24,118 nucleotides of DNA from Pseudomonadota bacterium. GTDB taxonomy: Bacteria; Pseudomonadota; Alphaproteobacteria; Rhodospirillales; 2-02-FULL-58-16. Positions 21,190-24,118 of the stretch are shown here, piece after piece. The position numbers were made by a program, and so were the translations under genes. The notes under the pieces were generated by a model. The model did no database searches. It was given only the letters and a program-made list of their open reading frames with translations, and was not told where the DNA came from. The first letter of the stretch is position 1. Each line of letters begins with the position of its first letter. The DNA is taken from NCBI GenBank assembly GCA_022567015.1, contig JADFHR010000010.1, forward strand, positions 1-24,118. The letters run 5' to 3'.

Positions 21190-22293
21190 ATGGCGAAATC
21201 AGCGAAACGGAAACGGGCCAAACCGGCCGCCAAGGGGACGGCCCGGAAGACGGCGGCCCGGAAACGTCCGGCCCGGACCGGGGCCGCCGCGGCGCCGGGA
21301 AAGAAAGACGCCGCCAAGGCGACGCGGCGGGCGACCCCCGGCGAAGCCCTCGATCTGTACCGCCGCATGCTGCTCATCCGCCGCTTCGAGGAGAAGGCCG
21401 GCCAGCTTTACGGCATGGGCCTGATTTCCGGATTCTGCCACCTCTACATCGGCCAGGAGGCGGTCGTCGTGGGCATGCAGGCGGCGGCCGGCGCCGCCGA
21501 CACCCTGGTCACCAGCTACCGCGACCACGGCCACATGCTGGCCTGCGGCATGGACCCCAAGGGGGTGATGGCGGAGCTGACGGGCCGGCGCGGCGGCTAC
21601 TCGAAGGGCAAGGGCGGCTCCATGCACATGTTCAGCCGGGAAGCCAATTTCTTCGGCGGCCACGGCATCGTCGCCGCCCAGGTTCCCATCGGCACCGGAC
21701 TGGCGCTGGGGCACAAGTACAACGGGGACGGAGGCGTCTGCCGCACCTATTTCGGCGACGGCGCCGTCAACCAGGGACAGGTCTACGAGTCCTTCAACAT
21801 AGCTGCCCTGTGGAAGCTGCCGGTGATTTACGTCATCGAGAACAACCGCTACGGCATGGGTACGTCGGTGGAGCGCGCCTCGGCCAACACCGAGCTGTAC
21901 CGCCGCGGCCGCGCCTACGACATCCCCGGCTTTCAGGTCAACGGCATGGACGTGCTGGAGGTGCGGGCCGCCGGTGAAAAGGCTACCGCCCACTGCCGGT
22001 CGGGCAAGGGTCCGATCATCCTGGAACTGGAGACCTACCGCTACCGCGGCCATTCCATGTCGGACCCGGCCAAGTACCGGTCGAAAGAGGAAGTGAGCAA
22101 GGTGCGCAAGGAAAGCGACCCCATCGACAACCTGCGCGGCTTCCTGCTCGATGACGGGATCGCCGACGAAGAGGCGCTCAAGGAAATCGACCGCGGGGTC
22201 AAGGCCCGGGTCACGGAAGCGGCCGAGTTCGCCCAACAAAGCCCGGAGCCCGATGCGTCGGAGCTCTACACCGACGTTCTGGCGGACGCGTAA
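21190..22293 (+). CDS. pdhA: Pyruvate dehydrogenase E1 component, alpha subunit
   Basis: A 367-residue thiamine-diphosphate enzyme subunit that decarboxylates pyruvate together with PdhB. The first 48 or so residues are a Lys/Arg/Ala-rich extension (MAKSAKRKRAKPAAKG...) absent from the core family. The E1-alpha fold starts at PGEALDLYRRMLLIRRFEEKAGQLYGMG. Cofactor motifs are GDGAVNQGQVYESFNIAALW (about 190) and VIENNRYGMGTS; the phosphate-binding loop YRYRGHSMSDPAKYR is also present. The start ATG has GGGAG at 21176-21180. It is followed after 33 bases by pdhB. Nothing in the sequence indicates loss of function. Confidence 0.97.
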   Translation: MAKSAKRKRAKPAAKGTARKTAARKRPARTGAAAAPGKKDAAKATRRATPGEALDLYRRMLLIRRFEEKAGQLYGMGLISGFCHLYIGQEAVVVGMQAAAGAADTLVTSYRDHGHMLACGMDPKGVMAELTGRRGGYSKGKGGSMHMFSREANFFGGHGIVAAQVPIGTGLALGHKYNGDGGVCRTYFGDGAVNQGQVYESFNIAALWKLPVIYVIENNRYGMGTSVERASANTELYRRGRAYDIPGFQVNGMDVLEVRAAGEKATAHCRSGKGPIILELETYRYRGHSMSDPAKYRSKEEVSKVRKESDPIDNLRGFLLDDGIADEEALKEIDRGVKARVTEAAEFAQQSPEPDASELYTDVLADA

Positions 22294-22326
22294 AAGGCGC
22301 GGTCGGTTCGAGCGCAGGGAGGTGCC

Positions 22327-23694
22327 ATGCCAGTTCAAGTCCTGATGCCGGCGCTGTCGCCCACCATGACCGAGGGCACCCTGGCCAAATGGCTGAAGAA
22401 GGAAGGGGACACCGTGGACAGCGGCGATGTCCTCGCCGAGATCGAGACCGACAAGGCGACCATGGAGCTGGAAGCCGTCGACGAGGGCGTGCTGGGCAGG
22501 ATCCTGGTCCCGGAAGGCACCGAAGGGGTTGCCGTCAACACCCCCGTCGCGGTGATCCTGGCCGAGGGCGAGGACGTCTCGGCGATCGACGAGATGGACC
22601 AGGCCGCCCCGGTGCCGGCTGCACCCGCCCCCGAAGCCCCGGTGCCGGCCGTACCCGCGCCCGAGGCCGCCCCGGCGCCGTCTCCGCCGGCCGGGGACAT
22701 GCCCCTGGGCGAGACCGTGACCCAGACCGTGCGCGAGGCCCTGCGCGACGCCATGGCCGAAGAATTGCGCCGCGACGACACCGTTTTCCTCATGGGCGAG
22801 GAGGTCGGCCAGTACCAGGGCGCCTACAAGATCAGCCAGGGGTTGTTGGAGGAGTTCGGTCCCAGGCGCATCATCGACACGCCGATCACCGAGCACGGTT
22901 TCACCGGCGTCGGCATCGGCGCCGCCTTCGCCGGCCTCAGGCCCATCGTCGAGTTCATGACCTTCAACTTCTCCATGCAGGCCATCGACCAGATCATCAA
23001 CTCCGCCGCCAAGACGCGCTACATGTCGGGCGGCCAGATGGGCTGTCCCATCGTTTTCCGCGGCCCCAACGGCGCCGCCGCGCGGGTCGCCGCCCAGCAT
23101 TCCCAGTGTTACGCCAGCTGGTACGCCCACTGTCCCGGCCTCAAGGTGGTGGCGCCCTATTCCGCGGCCGACGCCAAGGGCCTCCTGAAGGCGGCCATCC
23201 GCGACCCCAACCCGGTCATCGTGCTGGAAAACGAGATCCTCTACGGCCGCACCTTCGAGACGCCGGTGGATGCGGATTATGTCATTCCCATCGGGACGGC
23301 GCGCATAGAACGCTCCGGCAACGACGTCACCATCGCGGCGTTCTCGATCATGGTCGCCGTCGCCCTGGAGGCGGCGGAGCTGTTGGCCGCCGACGGCATC
23401 GAGGCCGAGGTCATCAACCTGCGCAGCCTGCGTCCCCTGGACACCGCGACGATCGTCGAATCGGTGAAAAAAACCAACCGCCTGGTGAGCGTCGAGGAAG
23501 GCTGGCCGGTGGCCGGCATCGGCGCCGAGATCGCGGCGTCGATGATGGAGCACGCGTTCGACTACCTGGACGCGCCGGTGGTGCGCGTCACCGGGGCCGA
23601 CGTGCCCATGCCCTATGCGGCCAACCTGGAAAAACTGGCCCTGCCCCAGGCGGACGGTGTCGCCGCGGCGGCCAAGGCCGTCTGTTACCGGTAA
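22327..23694 (+). CDS. pdhB: Pyruvate dehydrogenase E1 component, beta subunit with N-terminal lipoyl domain
   Basis: This 455-residue protein has a lipoyl domain at residues 1-80, with Lys43 in EIETDKATMEL as the lipoylation site. A Pro/Ala hinge (about 95-122) follows, then the E1-beta domain from about residue 127 (GETVTQTVREALRDAMAEELRRD). Motifs include LMGEEVGQYQGAYKISQGL, DTPITEHGFTGVGIGAAFAG, QIINSAAKTRYMSGGQ, EGWPVAGIGAEIAASM and VTGADVPMPYAANLE. A lipoyl domain on E1-beta is a known alphaproteobacterial feature. AGGGAGG lies at 22316-22322, ahead of the ATG at 22327. The lipoyl segment is almost identical at the DNA level to that of pdhC. Confidence 0.97.
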   Translation: MPVQVLMPALSPTMTEGTLAKWLKKEGDTVDSGDVLAEIETDKATMELEAVDEGVLGRILVPEGTEGVAVNTPVAVILAEGEDVSAIDEMDQAAPVPAAPAPEAPVPAVPAPEAAPAPSPPAGDMPLGETVTQTVREALRDAMAEELRRDDTVFLMGEEVGQYQGAYKISQGLLEEFGPRRIIDTPITEHGFTGVGIGAAFAGLRPIVEFMTFNFSMQAIDQIINSAAKTRYMSGGQMGCPIVFRGPNGAAARVAAQHSQCYASWYAHCPGLKVVAPYSAADAKGLLKAAIRDPNPVIVLENEILYGRTFETPVDADYVIPIGTARIERSGNDVTIAAFSIMVAVALEAAELLAADGIEAEVINLRSLRPLDTATIVESVKKTNRLVSVEEGWPVAGIGAEIAASMMEHAFDYLDAPVVRVTGADVPMPYAANLEKLALPQADGVAAAAKAVCYR

Positions 23695-23715
23695 CGCGCA
23701 AGGGAACGCGGAGCC

Positions 23716-24118
23716 ATGCCCATCCAGATCCTGATGCCGGCGCTGTCGCCGACCATGACCGAGGGCACCCTGGCCAAGTGGCTGAAGAAGGAAGGCGACG
23801 CCGTGGACAGCGGCGACGTCATCGCCGAAATCGAGACCGACAAGGCGACCATGGAGCTGGAGGTCATCGACGAAGGCGTGTTGGGCCGGATCCTGGTTGC
23901 GGAGGGCACCACGGGCGTGCAGGTGAACCAGACCATCGCGCTGCTTCTCGAAGAGGGCGAGGACGCCTCGGCCCTGGACGCGGCCGAGGCGGCCGCGGCC
24001 CCGCCGCCGGCGCCGAAACCCATACCGCCCGCGCCGCCACGGCAAGCCCCGCCGCCCGCGGCCCCCCGGCCCGCACCGTCCGCGCCTCCCGGCACGCCGG
24101 CTCCACAAGCGGCGCCAC
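23716..24118 (+). CDS. pdhC: Dihydrolipoamide acetyltransferase (E2 of pyruvate dehydrogenase), N-terminal part (runs off the right edge)
   Basis: The frame is open from ATG 23716 to the window end (134 codons), about the first third of a roughly 420-450-residue E2. Residues 1-80 form a lipoyl domain (MPIQILMPALSPTM, EIETDKATMELEV with Lys43). A long Ala/Pro-rich hinge follows to the window edge; the subunit-binding and catalytic domains lie outside. E2 carries the acetyl group from E1 to coenzyme A and forms the core of the complex. The start lies 21 bases after the pdhB stop, with GCGGAG just upstream. Because the catalytic domain is not visible, E2 is inferred from the lipoyl domain, hinge and operon position. 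Confidence 0.93.
   Translation, partial: MPIQILMPALSPTMTEGTLAKWLKKEGDAVDSGDVIAEIETDKATMELEVIDEGVLGRILVAEGTTGVQVNQTIALLLEEGEDASALDAAEAAAAPPPAPKPIPPAPPRQAPPPAAPRPAPSAPPGTPAPQAAP

Noticed and set aside
21199..24108. A 969-codon open frame on the minus strand opposite pdhABC
   Set aside because: It is antisense to three clear pdh genes, low-complexity and without domains; it is a GC-driven shadow. Long frames opposite ppiD and the acyl-AMP ligase fusion were rejected for the same reason.

Overview
The window is high-GC chromosomal DNA of a Gram-negative bacterium, most likely an alphaproteobacterium of the Rhodospirillales type. The evidence is the eno-ftsB-pdhA-pdhB-pdhC order, an E1-beta subunit carrying its own lipoyl domain, an anchored PpiD-like isomerase next to trpE, and KDO (LPS) synthesis. 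The species assignment is inference. No rRNA, tRNA or CRISPR array was seen.

Layout. (1) 1-2089, minus strand: trpG-trpD-trpC (trpC runs off the left edge), joined by 4-base ATGA overlaps. (2) 2249-5966, plus strand: a copper-efflux unit. A textbook CueR-type promoter (19-bp spacer holding a perfect 11-1-11 palindrome) drives a secreted His/Met-rich repeat protein, a CopA-type Cu(I) P-type ATPase and a CueR regulator. (3) 5996-6599, minus strand: a lower-GC toxin-antitoxin pair with a Doc-type toxin and an unfamiliar antitoxin. (4) 6902-8095: a membrane-anchored divergent polysaccharide deacetylase. (5) 8158-11569, minus strand: ppiD-trpE. Blocks 2-4 sit between trpE and trpGDC, so the trp genes appear to have been split by acquired or rearranged DNA. 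(6) 11947-14846, plus strand: tpiA, secG, pyrG. (7) 15129-17751, plus strand: kdsA-eno-ftsB. (8) 17869-20961, minus strand: a large ACP / fatty-acyl-AMP ligase / PlsC-acyltransferase fusion wedged between ftsB and the pdh operon. (9) 21190-24118, plus strand: pdhA-pdhB-pdhC (pdhC partial).

The most unusual content is repetitive rather than genic. A roughly 60-bp G/C-stem double-hairpin repeat occurs as an array in the ppiD/tpiA divergent intergenic region (11741-11915). It occurs again as one 60-bp (20-codon) unit inside the coding sequence of the acyl-AMP ligase/acyltransferase (17989-18059). One strand of that unit has no stop codon in any frame, which recalls the protein-tolerated palindromic elements of Rickettsia. 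A separate element of about 261 bp with near-perfect 23-24-bp terminal inverted repeats, an internal 19-bp perfect inverted repeat and a possible TAA target duplication abuts the pyrG stop codon (14847-15107).

Functionally, most genes are housekeeping: tryptophan synthesis, glycolysis and pyruvate oxidation (tpiA, eno, pdhABC), CTP and KDO supply, secretion, periplasmic folding and division. The accessory content is copper defence, the toxin-antitoxin pair, the lipid-related fusion enzyme and the two repeat families.
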